The translations under genes were made by a program, and so were the position numbers. The notes beneath the pieces are model-generated. The model did not search any database. It was given only the letters and a program-made list of their open reading frames with translations, and was not told where the DNA came from. From NCBI GenBank assembly GCA_013365365.1, contig JABVXU010000618.1, positions 1-31,133 of the forward strand: a stretch of DNA of 31,133 bases, written 5' to 3'. Position 1 is the first letter of the stretch. Each line of letters starts with the position of its first letter. Origin of the DNA: Cruorifilaria tuberocauda (taxonomy: Eukaryota; Nematoda; Chromadorea; Rhabditida; Onchocercidae). Positions 22,008 to 31,133 of the stretch are shown here, piece after piece.

Positions 22008-23220
22008 TTAGTCCCAGTTTCCGCCGCTATAGTAGTGATTATGGAGATGTTCATCACTGGAATCTTTCCATCCATCTCCACGTTCGCTATTGTCCCATTC
22101 CTTAGCGCTTTGCTTCCAAGCACCGTGATTATGGGCATGTCCATCGCTATTTTTGCCGTGTGCGACTTTGTCCCAAGCAGAATGTGCCAAACCGTGATCA
22201 GCATCTGCATGTTCATAACCTTTCTTAAAGCCATCACGATTGGCATCTTTTACATGAGCTTCTTTCGCTGCCTCGTGGTCATAACCTAAAACGCACTTTC
22301 AATCTGAAATTAAAGCCTTGTTTTTCACTTCTTGAAATCAAACTCGTCAAAAAATTTCAATTGAAATTTATATAGTTCTAAAATCTACAGTTCTAATATT
22401 CAGAATTGTATGTTCACTCACCGTTGGTTCCCCAATATCCTTTAGAGTAGAACCCATATGGCCCCAATCCCTGCGTAAAATATGAGTATTTTTTGTGTCC
22501 TTCGGCTCCTTAAATAAAAAACAGGATGTTTACATGAAATTCTTGAAGCTTAAAATTTTGCGTCTTTTCTAGAATATTAACATTTTTAATTCATTCTTAA
22601 AAGTAAAATTCGAAATCAAATTTTAAATTTTAGGCTCCTTCTCACCAGAAAGTGCATGTTCTCCAGCTTCTAGTGCATCAACAACATGTTCATCGGCAAT
22701 TTGTTTTGCAAATTCGGAAAATCCATCTGCAGCGCCCTTACTTCCATATGCAAAACCGTTATGATTTCTGTTACTGTAGTGGTGTCCTCTATCGCCGTAC
22801 TCGTCTCCGGTAACTTCCCCACTTTTTAATGTGATAAAACTACCCCAAGCAGTGCCATCTTTATCCCAATGTTCTCCTGAATATTCGACAAATTTTTGAA
22901 ATCAATGTAATTCTAAAGGACTCGAAAGTTTGTTTGATATTTGCGGCTGTCATTGCATAATGCACACTCTTGCTCATTACTACTAAGATCAGAATTGAAA
23001 ATAAACTGGAATAATAGAGTTTAAATCCAAACAATAGTGCATCATTCAGATGACTTAATGAAATATTCAATATTCAATCTTAATTGATTTCATCCAGCTA
23101 ATTACCAGGTGACCTACCGATGTCCCACTCACGAGCAGGTTCGTGATGAATCCATTTGGAGCATAATGCATATTGTAATAGAATAATGAAGTACAAGGCG
23201 AAAGTGGTGAAGTCGAGCAT
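22008..23220 (-). CDS. Secreted His/Asp/Gly/Trp-rich protein, family unknown
   Basis: Four in-phase exons (every junction phase 1): 23220-23106, 22876-22646, 22508-22422, 22285-22008; 236 residues. The start at 23220 opens a signal peptide (LDFTTFALYFIILLQYALC) with likely cleavage before SKWIHHEP. The mature chain is rich in His, Asp, Gly and Trp with loosely repeated modules: GEHWDKDGTAWGSF, GHKKYSYFTQGLGPYGFYSKGYWG, HSAWDKVAHG, GHAHNHGAWKQSAKEWDNS, and a C-terminal HLHNHYYSGGNWD. No cysteine follows the signal peptide, so it has no disulfides. Clustered His/Asp suggests metal binding or a cuticle/extracellular matrix role; this is inference only. An in-frame Met at 23319 would add 33 residues in front of the hydrophobic segment and turn it into an anchor. 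A minus-strand TATA-like TATAAATAA lies at 23409-23401. The gene structure is well supported; the family is not recognised. Confidence 0.82.
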
Positions 23221-23320
23221 TTTCGTTTCTTTGGCGGAAAAGATACTTGAGAGAAGAGAAGCTTTCGAATACCGCTGGATGCTTGACGGCAAGTCTTCTG
23301 TTTGTCGATTTATATCCATT

Positions 23321-24756
23321 TGTAAAAGAAGGTCAATGTAATTTTCCAGCGAAATGAATTCCAGCCAGTTCTATGCTTTTTTCCCCTCTCCAACCTACAA
23401 TTATTTATAAAAGCGACATTTCAATGTAATATTCAACTAATGCTTCATCTCTCTATCTTACATTTTTATTTCTTCATTGAATACAAGTTTTACGTATAGT
23501 TAATGACAGGCTGTAGTGCAAAAAAAAGAAACAAGAATCTTTTATTATTGTCAGTATGCAAAAAAAAGTAAAGCAATAAACGTAGAAAATGGCTACGACA
23601 GTTATTCAGTGGAATATATATGAAGAGCCGAAAAATCCTGTCAGTAAAATGTCAATGAAATTTGTCTAAGAAATTGTATTTTTCGACTTGGACTTTTAAT
23701 TGTTCTCCTAATTGATAATAATATGCACATTTTTGAAATAAATAACAGAAACCGCTAAATGCAATCGAGGAAGTCGCCAAAGTAATTTTTATTATGCAAT
23801 TCTATTACTCGTTATTGCTGGAAATGTTTTACTACTTGCTTTTAACGAGTGATCGTAAAGCCGAAATGTTTCCAATTAAAGAAAATCGTTTATAAAGTCG
23901 AATATAGACTAGGCACTGTAAAGCAATATCATAATGTTCAATGAGTTAAAGAATACCTTAGCTGTATCGAGCCAAGATTTATTTTTGATGTAACGGTAAA
24001 CGGTATAAACTGTATTTCTCAGCCACTTTCTCGGTTGGGATCATTCTATATACATCTTAAATGAATTTTAATTTTAATAGTCAAATTACACATTGTAAAT
24101 CTCACTAATGCTCTTAATTTTCTAGGTACAGTTATAATACATAAAAATGAATCTATCAGAAATATACAATTACAAATAAATCAACAGTAAAAAAAATAAA
24201 AAAGATAACAGAGTTAGAAGCAGCGGAAACTTTATGGTTTATATTCATTCAAATTATCAAGGTATTCTGTATAACTGACATTTATGATAAGGACTTCACC
24301 ATGTAATATATCCAACTTTACTGTTGTGTGTGTTCTTCATCTTATCATGCAAAGTCTCTAACTGGCTGTTTAACCATAGGATTACCTATTGTATTTATGC
24401 ATGGCTCTCCAATTAATTATCTGAATGATTCCCATCATCTCTTTTACACTTCTAAACACTCAACCGTCTAATGTACATATATATATATAGATTCAGACTC
24501 AATCGACAAACAAACCATCTATTGCTTCTACGACTGACTTCTTCCTTACTCATCAAAAACCGAAAGGTTATATTCAAACAACTGTCTTGTAAAAATTGCT
24601 GTCAAATTCAATAAACCTCTCCATTATAAACAAAGTTTTCGTATATATCTGTATCACGATCCACAGATCTCTCAAACAACGAATGCTCACAACACATAGA
24701 TGATACATACGAAACTTGGAAATAGACATGAAATCGCAATAATTAATAAGAAAAAT
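23321..24756. other. Spacer between the secreted-protein gene 5' end and the SIDT gene 3' end
   Basis: 1.4 kb, AT-rich, without a supportable coding exon on either strand. It includes the promoter region of the secreted-protein gene (a TATA-like motif on the minus strand at 23401-23409) and the 3' UTR of the SIDT gene. An LTR-like block is listed at about 24272-24632. An (AT)n run lies near 24476-24491. Confidence 0.5.
24272..24632 (+). promoter_or_regulatory. LTR-like block
   Basis: This pyrimidine-rich stretch differs in texture from its flanks. It holds a TATATATATAG element near 24480, a C/T-rich segment, and AATAAA at about 24611, giving a U3-R-U5-like order on the + strand. A 5-base TATAA occurs on both sides (about 24265 and 24626) but the internal ends are not TG and CA, so this may be chance. 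It lies directly downstream of the SIDT stop codon. A solo LTR is possible but unproven. Confidence 0.22.
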
Positions 24757-27700
24757 TCAGAAGATGGAAATTGGTCGCTGAACGACGCCGAAAATTATGA
24801 TATCATCATCGAGTATAGCAATAGCAATTAATGTGAAAAATGATGCCACTGAAGAAATAAAATGCCAAATATCGTGATGGTCGAAGTATTGGAACAGTAT
24901 GCATTCTTTAGTGATAGCTCGATTTTGTGCTACTGTTAGCTGAATTTCAAAAGTTGATTAATATGGGTGAAAATCATTGCGAGACAAAAAACCTCATGAT
25001 AAAATATTGAAGATCATCAAGAACGGATTGCATAATCATTTCTTTTAAATTTTTGGATGAAATCTTTTGAAATGAATACAAATAGGTAATTATGTCTGTT
25101 GTGAGTTCAATTCAACTTCTTACAAATCTCTTTTCATCCTTTCAATTTTTCAACAGCTCCAAATATTTTTTAGAAAATGGCATGGGATGGACATCAGTTA
25201 AGTACAGTAAATTTAGTGTTCACTTACAGTCCAGCCATTCTCGCCACGACTAAAAAAATAAAAAGCGGCAATCCAAAGTATAAATGATGTAATAGCATAA
25301 ACGCAAACATATTTGAGGATAGTTTCACCACTAGTGATCTGCAATGATGACAACAAGAAGTTTATAAATTAAAATTTCAAATATTATTGATAAATAAATG
25401 GATAGGCTCAATGATCGGAGAACATCCATTGTTTCAAAAAACAATTTGCTGAAAGGAAAACTCAATGATCATCTTTATTAAAATAATTTTAGATAAATAA
25501 TTCATTTTTTTACTGATTGATAGTTTAAAGTTTTATACGTAGAATGGAACCTACAACAGCAATAACTGAAACGAAAATAAATATCAACCCCAGTTTTGCT
25601 TAGAGAAATAATTAGCAATTTGCAGTTTTACTATTCATGTAAATCAAAAACTTGAAGCATTGAGGAGTAGCAATTCACTAGTTATGGAGAAGTAATTTTA
25701 ATTTTCATCCTTCTAAAATATTCAGCTTTCTTTTAAAGTTTATTCATATACTTCAGAGGTTGCACATTCAACTTCTTTTCTTATAACTGCATAAATTCCA
25801 TCCTCAGTGCTTTCAAGAAGAGTTCAGTTTCATAGTGAGGAATACAAATACAACAATCTTTTTTTTCTGTAGTATTTTCCAAATCGTCACTCAAATAAAT
25901 TGAATTTATGAACTAAACTAATAACTATGATAAGTCATAAAACAGTCAACTTTTTATTTCTCATCTTAGAAGAAAGGAAATGAAACAGAGCCAGTGAAAT
26001 TGTTCTCATTGTTTGCTCTTCAACACAGCATTTCTTATTTCTCAATTAGGAGCATAGAAATGATAAAGTTAAAGTTAAATAGATCACGAAAATCCGAAGA
26101 ATTTAATTGTGAAGTATATTTTTAAAACTTTAACAAAAGCAGGACCAGAATTAAAATTATGAAGAGGAAGTGTAGGTTGTAGAATTATTATTAAAATTTT
26201 GTTAATTCATGACGTTAGAAGTGTAAATATTTAATACTTCCGTTTATTTCTCGTTGAAAGTCTATCAAATTCTAGGACGGAAAATTTAAGATGGGGAATA
26301 ATTATTGCTGAAATTAAATTTAACTAGAAATGCTATTAAAACTCCAGTTTGACCTTGCAGGAAATGTAGTAAATAAAGTAGCCAGCAGTGTTAAGCATTA
26401 TAATGTAAAGTGTAATGTATGATGTTTGCAGTAGACCTGTTTCGAATAATACTGCTAATGCAATATTGCATGCAGTGATGCATGCTAGTAATCTCCTGCA
26501 AAAACATTTCTTGAAGTTGAAATATAATTCTCTATTTTACAAAAAGCATCATGAAAAACATTCTACCATTCTTCAATGTTATAAAGCTTACTTGTAGGAA
26601 ATAGAAAGAACTTTCATAAGAGTTATCCAAGAATTTTATTCAATTCATCTGAAGTTAAACTGACAGTTGTCATCAAAAAAAAATTAATATAGAAATTCTA
26701 TAACAAATAATTTCCATCTGTACAATTTGTCTTGAAATTAAGTTAATTAATGATGTAAAAGTTTACTTTTTTAATGTCAAACTTTCATCTCTTCCATTTT
26801 CTGCGAGCAGTTGCCAATAACACCTCAACCATTTCCTCCAATCTCTATTCGAAACAGCTTCTAAAAAAATTATATTTTAAGTAAAAGAAATCAATTCATA
26901 TGGCACAACAACACAGTAGCTTAATCAATCCCAACTTAATCTCAAAGATCAACAAAGATTACCAATAGACGACTGGTTGCCAAATAATAAATGACACTGA
27001 AAAGTGATAAACAATAGCAATTCCGATATAAGAAAAATTCCTAATGTAAAGAGGTTATCTTTTAGAACCTGAAATGAATTAAGTAATGCTTTTATATCAA
27101 CAATTTTTTATTTTCTCCTATATGAAGAGTCACCAATCTTCAAACGTAACGAAGAGAAGATTATGGTTTTGTACGTTGTCAATAAGTATTATTCTGTTCC
27201 AGAAACAAAAAATATTTGTAGTAGAGAAATCGTACGATATCATTTTAAACAAACACGACGTTTTTGGCATAAAAAAAACGGAATCATATCAAAATCCAAC
27301 TTCAAATAAAATTCAGTGGGATGAGAAGGGAGCAAAAAAGCTTTCAGAATCCTACGCTATATTATTAGTGGCGAAAACTTATTATAACTTACATTGCTGA
27401 TGAAATGGAAAAAAATGACAAATATAATTGACTGGAAGATTTCACTTAATGCAACTGCACCACGGCGAACAAAATAAAATCGCATCATCAGAAGAACCAA
27501 AGCTATTTCGATAAATAAGGTATCTAAAAATAGCCATTAAAATCACTTTATATTTGACGACATACGATTTGCACTTTTTTTTTCAAAATAGTTTTCAATT
27601 TCAAATGTTTTCAAAATAATTTATCGGCTATATCACGTAAGCGAAATATCCTTAAAAATACCCCAGAAAATTTTATAGCAATATTAACTGAATTGGAATA

Positions 27701-30435
27701 CAATAAAAATCAGAATAACCAAACAGTTACCATTGTGAAAAGTCTGAGAATTTGGACAAATGTGATAAAATGCACTGGAAAGAGCCTCTAAACACATCAT
27801 CAGACCAATATTTAAAAAAATGTTTGGGCAGTAATTGTATCCAGCACAGTGACGATATTTCCAGTACTTACAACTGCAGAGAAAATTTTGATATTTACAC
27901 TTTAATAAATACGTTCAAATTTAACTTAAATTCTTTTAATAACCACTAATTGAAAATTTCGATAGCATAGTTAATATAGAATTTGCATTATCAAGGCAAG
28001 TCGTATTGAGAGATAGTTATCATAAAGAAGCATATTAATTTATCAGATCTGCTAAGTGATCGCAAAATGGTGACAAATGTCATGGAAATGAACAAATTAA
28101 TAACTTCATGTAATGATTTCGAGATTTAACCTTGAACAGATATATGTAAACGCACCGACGATTGATCAAAATGATGAAAACGAAACCGAGCAAAAAATAC
28201 CCAACATTACTATACATATGATTAAATGTCTGAAACGGTCCTAATGTGATCGAACATCCCATATTGTAATAACAAGTGTCCAAATTACCACTCATTGTCA
28301 ATTGATCCTAAAATTTGACCCATGAATTTAACGAATATATGTATCTAATTAAACGTTGAACATGTTAGTTCGAAAAACTTGATTAAGAATAAAACTGAAA
28401 AACTGAGTAAAAACTCGATGATTAAAAATAATTTGTAGTTACTTTGGAATACACTTACCAAAAATAACGAGTGAAAATAGTACAGCACAATTAGCAATGA
28501 AGCAAAGTAAGATATATAAGTTTTCACATGCAACTGCAATTAGTAAAAAATATTATAAATATTAAAAGATGGAAACTGAATTTAATTATTAATTAAAGGA
28601 TAGAAAAAGCATATATTTGGAATAATTTTTATCCCAGCTTTGATCTCTATTCCCTCATTTCTTTTTCTCCTCCTTTCAGTAATTAATAATAAGCTTCATA
28701 TAAATAATTTGGAAAAACTTTCAGCTTGTTGAAAACTTTAAAGAAGTAATTTGAAAAGATTTTTATTTATCAAGAATTCACTTCAGAAGTTTGCACAATG
28801 ATTTCATTATTATCCGTACTGATCATATGTTGTTCGACATTCCTCAACAATGCGATATCTGTAAACTGTTGCTCATCTACGCTTCGTCTCCTCTTGAACA
28901 ACATGTATGTAATATATAGTATATAATGAGTATACAATACGAAATATCAAAAATACGTCAGAATTATCAGATGAGATGATTAAATTTCCCTAATATAATT
29001 TTGAAATCTGTCTTTAGGAAGCAATAAAATTCCACGATAACGAAACAAAAGAAAATGCTATAAAATTACGCTTTTAACAAGTTCCTCATCCATTTGAATA
29101 TCTACAAGAATACTGCGTGTTTCCTGGAAAATTGGTATAAATGCTTGCACACTAATATTAATCAATATAGCAGTACACGATTAATTAAGTGTGCAAGTGT
29201 ACAATGTAATCAATTATGTTTTCTTGAGTAAAAGCTAAATACAATTAACCTGATAAATGGAATTTGAAGATACTCCTGAATTGCCTTCACCTAGTAGATC
29301 GATTAACAGCATATCAGTTTCTTTTTGACTAAAAAAAGATTCCTTTACGAGTACATGCATGTCAATATTACGCTTAAGAACTAAACTCAATAACTAAAAT
29401 ATGCAGCTGCAAAACTTATTTGTTTTAAAATTCCTACAAATTTGTAAATATTTAAATATTTTTATTGTATTAAATAAATTTGTAAATATTGTATTAAATA
29501 AAATATTTACCAGGCAGGGAGATGTGGCATAAGTTTATCATTTGCAACGAAAATGATAGATAATATAAAATAAAACATCGTCATTATTATCAAAGGATAT
29601 AATGAAATTGGTTGAAGACTGTTAAACTCGATATCGAATTTCTTCATGAGATTATGTTCTCCTAAATTCTTCAAAGTTTTCAAATACTAGAACAAATATA
29701 TTAATAACTTGTTTCCCAGTCAGATTCAAATCTAAGTTCGATTTTTTCAAAGTTGCCTAAATTTACAAAAGCATTTCTTCTGGTAAGCAATAGTCTTCTA
29801 TGACGGGCCGTTATATCTAGTATATTTCAATACTGAATCTCTTTTATGAAATTTAGAATGCAAACGCACGAGCAGGTGCAAATATACTGCACGCACGATC
29901 ATCATTCATCATCATTACGAAAACATGAAGTGGTGATTTTGCCAGCAGCGTAAGTGATGCTTTTCGAGTGAATGTAACCTGCATGAAGGAGTTCAAAGGA
30001 AGCATCCTTGAATGCAGTAGTGCAGTCTGCAAGTAAAATACAAATATCTTTATATGGGTCAAAGCGTGATTGCAGTCAACAAGATTACTGCTACATATTG
30101 AACAAATGACTTGAAACTTAGCAGTAAAAGCAATAACAGATTGAAATTTATTAACTTTCTTCCTGCAGGTGTAAGCTTTGCTACTACTATACCAAAACTT
30201 AATTGTAAGGAAATATTGTAAGAAATTATAAATTTGATGCGAAAATCGAGAAAGTACAGAAAAACATACTGAATAGTTCTGAACTATAAGAAAAGCGCAT
30301 AAATCGCTCTCGCTTTTCACGACTACCTTAAGCATTTGGAAAGAAGGATCAGAAATATGGACTCTGAATGCTACTGGCATCACTACTGAGACCTTCTGAT
30401 TAAAAACGGCGCGGCTAAATTTTGGCGCACGCAAA
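24757..30435 (-). CDS. SID-1/SIDT family membrane protein (partial at N-terminus)
   Basis: SIDT proteins carry dsRNA or sterols across membranes and belong to the CREST superfamily of putative metal-dependent hydrolases. Fifteen in-phase exons, transcript order: 30435-30270, 30026-29888, 29661-29511, 29328-29250, 29123-29079, 28892-28782, 28533-28459, 28307-28156, 27873-27731, 27523-27393, 27068-26963, 26860-26767, 26495-26354, 25338-25228, 24939-24757; 608 residues. Domains: extracellular beta-rich part (KVVVKSESDLCAFLIVQN, then TFTRKASLTLL, HVFVMMMNDDRAC), first membrane span about 123-140, a cytosolic loop (RRRSVDEQQ), then a multi-span core. The core includes VKTYISYFASLLIVLYYF, LDTCYYNMGC, and CLEALSSAFYHICP. 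All five putative CREST residues are present: S339 and H343 (SAFYH), D354 (NDTLF), H570 and H574 (HDIWH). The donor at 28155 (GTGCGT) is my least certain junction. The relative could be SID-1 itself or the cholesterol-uptake relative CHUP-1/TAG-130; I cannot decide by eye. Confidence 0.92.
29144..29197. repeat. Intronic stem-loop in the SIDT gene
   Basis: CTTGCACACT (29144-29153) and AGTGTGCAAG (29188-29197) are perfect reverse complements separated by 34 AT-rich bases that can extend the stem imperfectly. It is in the short intron 29124-29249, starting about 20 bases from the 3' splice site of the minus-strand transcript. Confidence 0.8.
29403..29512. repeat. AT-rich local duplication near a SIDT splice donor
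   Basis: The segments AAATTTGTAAATATT and TTGTATTAAATAAA each occur twice within about 80 bases (29440-29505). They make an interleaved direct repeat that ends at the splice donor of the 29661-29511 exon. Simple AT-rich slippage explains it well enough. Confidence 0.6.
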
Positions 30436-30818
30436 CTGCAATATCGTCAGAAGAGTAAATATTACAAATTACAGTGCAGTGGAAATTGTTTTGATGCTTA
30501 TAATAATTTTAAAATGATCAAAAAATTGAGAGAGAAACGAAAATTTTATCTGCATGCGACGTAAATGCACTATATTGCAGATATATACTATTAAACGATT
30601 ATTAATCTTTATTTGTCAAAATTTCATTTTTAAAATCACTCAATGCTATTGCATGAACAGATGATGATCAAAATCAAAAAAAAATGTCAAAAATTTGAAC
30701 AAAAATAACAAAATAACATACATAACGTTGTAATGAGCTCGATTGTAAATTTTGACAGAGATGCTGTAGGCTAAGATTCTGTTTGAATTTGATGTAATTA
30801 AAATAATCAGATAAATAC

Positions 30819-30889
30819 TGTCCAAGAATGGTTTCGCGGTTTCCACATCAACGCCTGGTAACATTACACCATCCTCTAAGTCACCATAT
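30819..30889 (-). CDS. Probable further upstream exon of the SIDT gene
   Basis: On the minus strand a good acceptor (TTTTTGCAG) at 30890 is followed by 71 open bases and a donor GTATTT at 30818. They encode 23 residues, Y-G-D-L-E-D-G-V-M-L-P-G-V-D-V and onwards, of clearly protein-like composition. The exon ends in phase 1, but the next confident SIDT exon (30435) needs phase 2, so a small exon between 30440 and 30818 must be missing if they belong together. I tested the 30570-30473 stretch and found a stop in every frame. It could instead belong to another gene extending beyond the window. Confidence 0.5.
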
Positions 30890-31133
30890 CTGCAAAAAGT
30901 AAAATTTTCTACGAGAATTCTAAAGAAATTCAAACTTATTTCTGAGTATAGTATATGTATATATATTTTTTCATACCGCTTTCCTTCCTAACTTAACTTT
31001 CAAATAGCTTATAACTTAATTTTCATTAGGAACCTTTTAACTTTTCAAAAATACTTTTATTTATTCTGAACTTTACGGAGTTGATTTATGTCGCTGGAAA
31101 AGCGAGGAAATGAAGGATAACGAAATCCTTTGT
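30890..31133. other. Right edge of window, probably intron
   Basis: AT-rich sequence with no supportable exon. If the exon at 30819-30889 is real, this is the intron in front of it, and the first exons of the SIDT gene (signal peptide and most of the extracellular domain) lie beyond the window. Confidence 0.4.

Noticed and set aside
21990..22289. A 99-residue + strand hydrophobic open frame
   Set aside because: It is the complement of the last exon of the His/Gly-rich secreted protein, whose splice phases and signal peptide support the minus strand.
27752..27949. A Cys-containing 65-residue + strand protein
   Set aside because: It lies opposite the SIDT exon 27873-27731 that carries the conserved SAFYH motif.
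28798..29077. A + strand two-exon gene for a 56-residue secreted peptide ending in KLRF, resembling an FMRFamide-like neuropeptide
   Set aside because: The signal-peptide-like frame is the complement of the SIDT exon 28892-28782, which is phase-locked into the SIDT protein. The peptide also lacks the Gly needed for amidation.
29853..30434. A continuous 193-residue minus-strand protein
   Set aside because: It is two SIDT exons (30435-30270 and 30026-29888) plus a retained open intron. Human SIDT2 similarity stops exactly at the GTATGT donor and resumes after the TTGCAG acceptor.
30473..30570. A bridging exon joining 30819-30889 to the SIDT gene
   Set aside because: Careful recount puts a stop codon in every frame, so no exon here satisfies both phases.

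Overview
The window is eukaryotic: AT-rich, intron-dense, with short exons joined by GT-AG introns that often end in TTTTCAG or TTTTTAG. Gene content and intron style point to a nematode. A spirurid/filarial-type animal is my best guess, but the sequence alone does not fix the species. Most open frames in a naive translation are shadows. I rebuilt the genes by splicing, requiring every junction to keep phase.

Layout, left to right: (1) 721-1602 (+), last four exons of a small basic, probably nuclear protein I do not recognise. (2) 2241-6453 (-), 12-exon TAPT1 orthologue, a multi-pass ER/centrosome-associated membrane protein. (3) 6485-9787, about 3.3 kb of gene-free spacer between divergent genes. 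(4) 9948-17318 (+), 12-exon type II membrane protein with a BRICHOS domain, a PPxY motif and a long polar tail. One of its introns holds a perfect 70-bp palindrome. (5) 17319-18822, spacer between convergent genes. (6) 18823-20464 (-), 5-exon LRPAP1/RAP orthologue, an ER chaperone of LDL-receptor-family proteins, ending in the retention signal HTEL. (7) 20465-22007, spacer with an LTR/promoter-like block. (8) 22008-23220 (-), 4-exon secreted His/Asp/Gly/Trp-rich protein of unknown family. (9) 23321-24756, spacer with a second LTR-like block. (10) 24757-30435 (-), 15 exons of a SID-1/SIDT family protein (dsRNA/cholesterol transporter-like, CREST superfamily). Its 5' part is incomplete, with a probable further exon at 30819-30889.

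Four of the six genes encode membrane or secretory-pathway proteins. RAP and BRICHOS proteins both act as folding chaperones in the ER lumen in other animals, and here they are convergent neighbours. I see no operon: intergenic gaps are far longer than the roughly 100 bp typical of nematode operons. No tRNA, rRNA, CRISPR or intact transposon was found.
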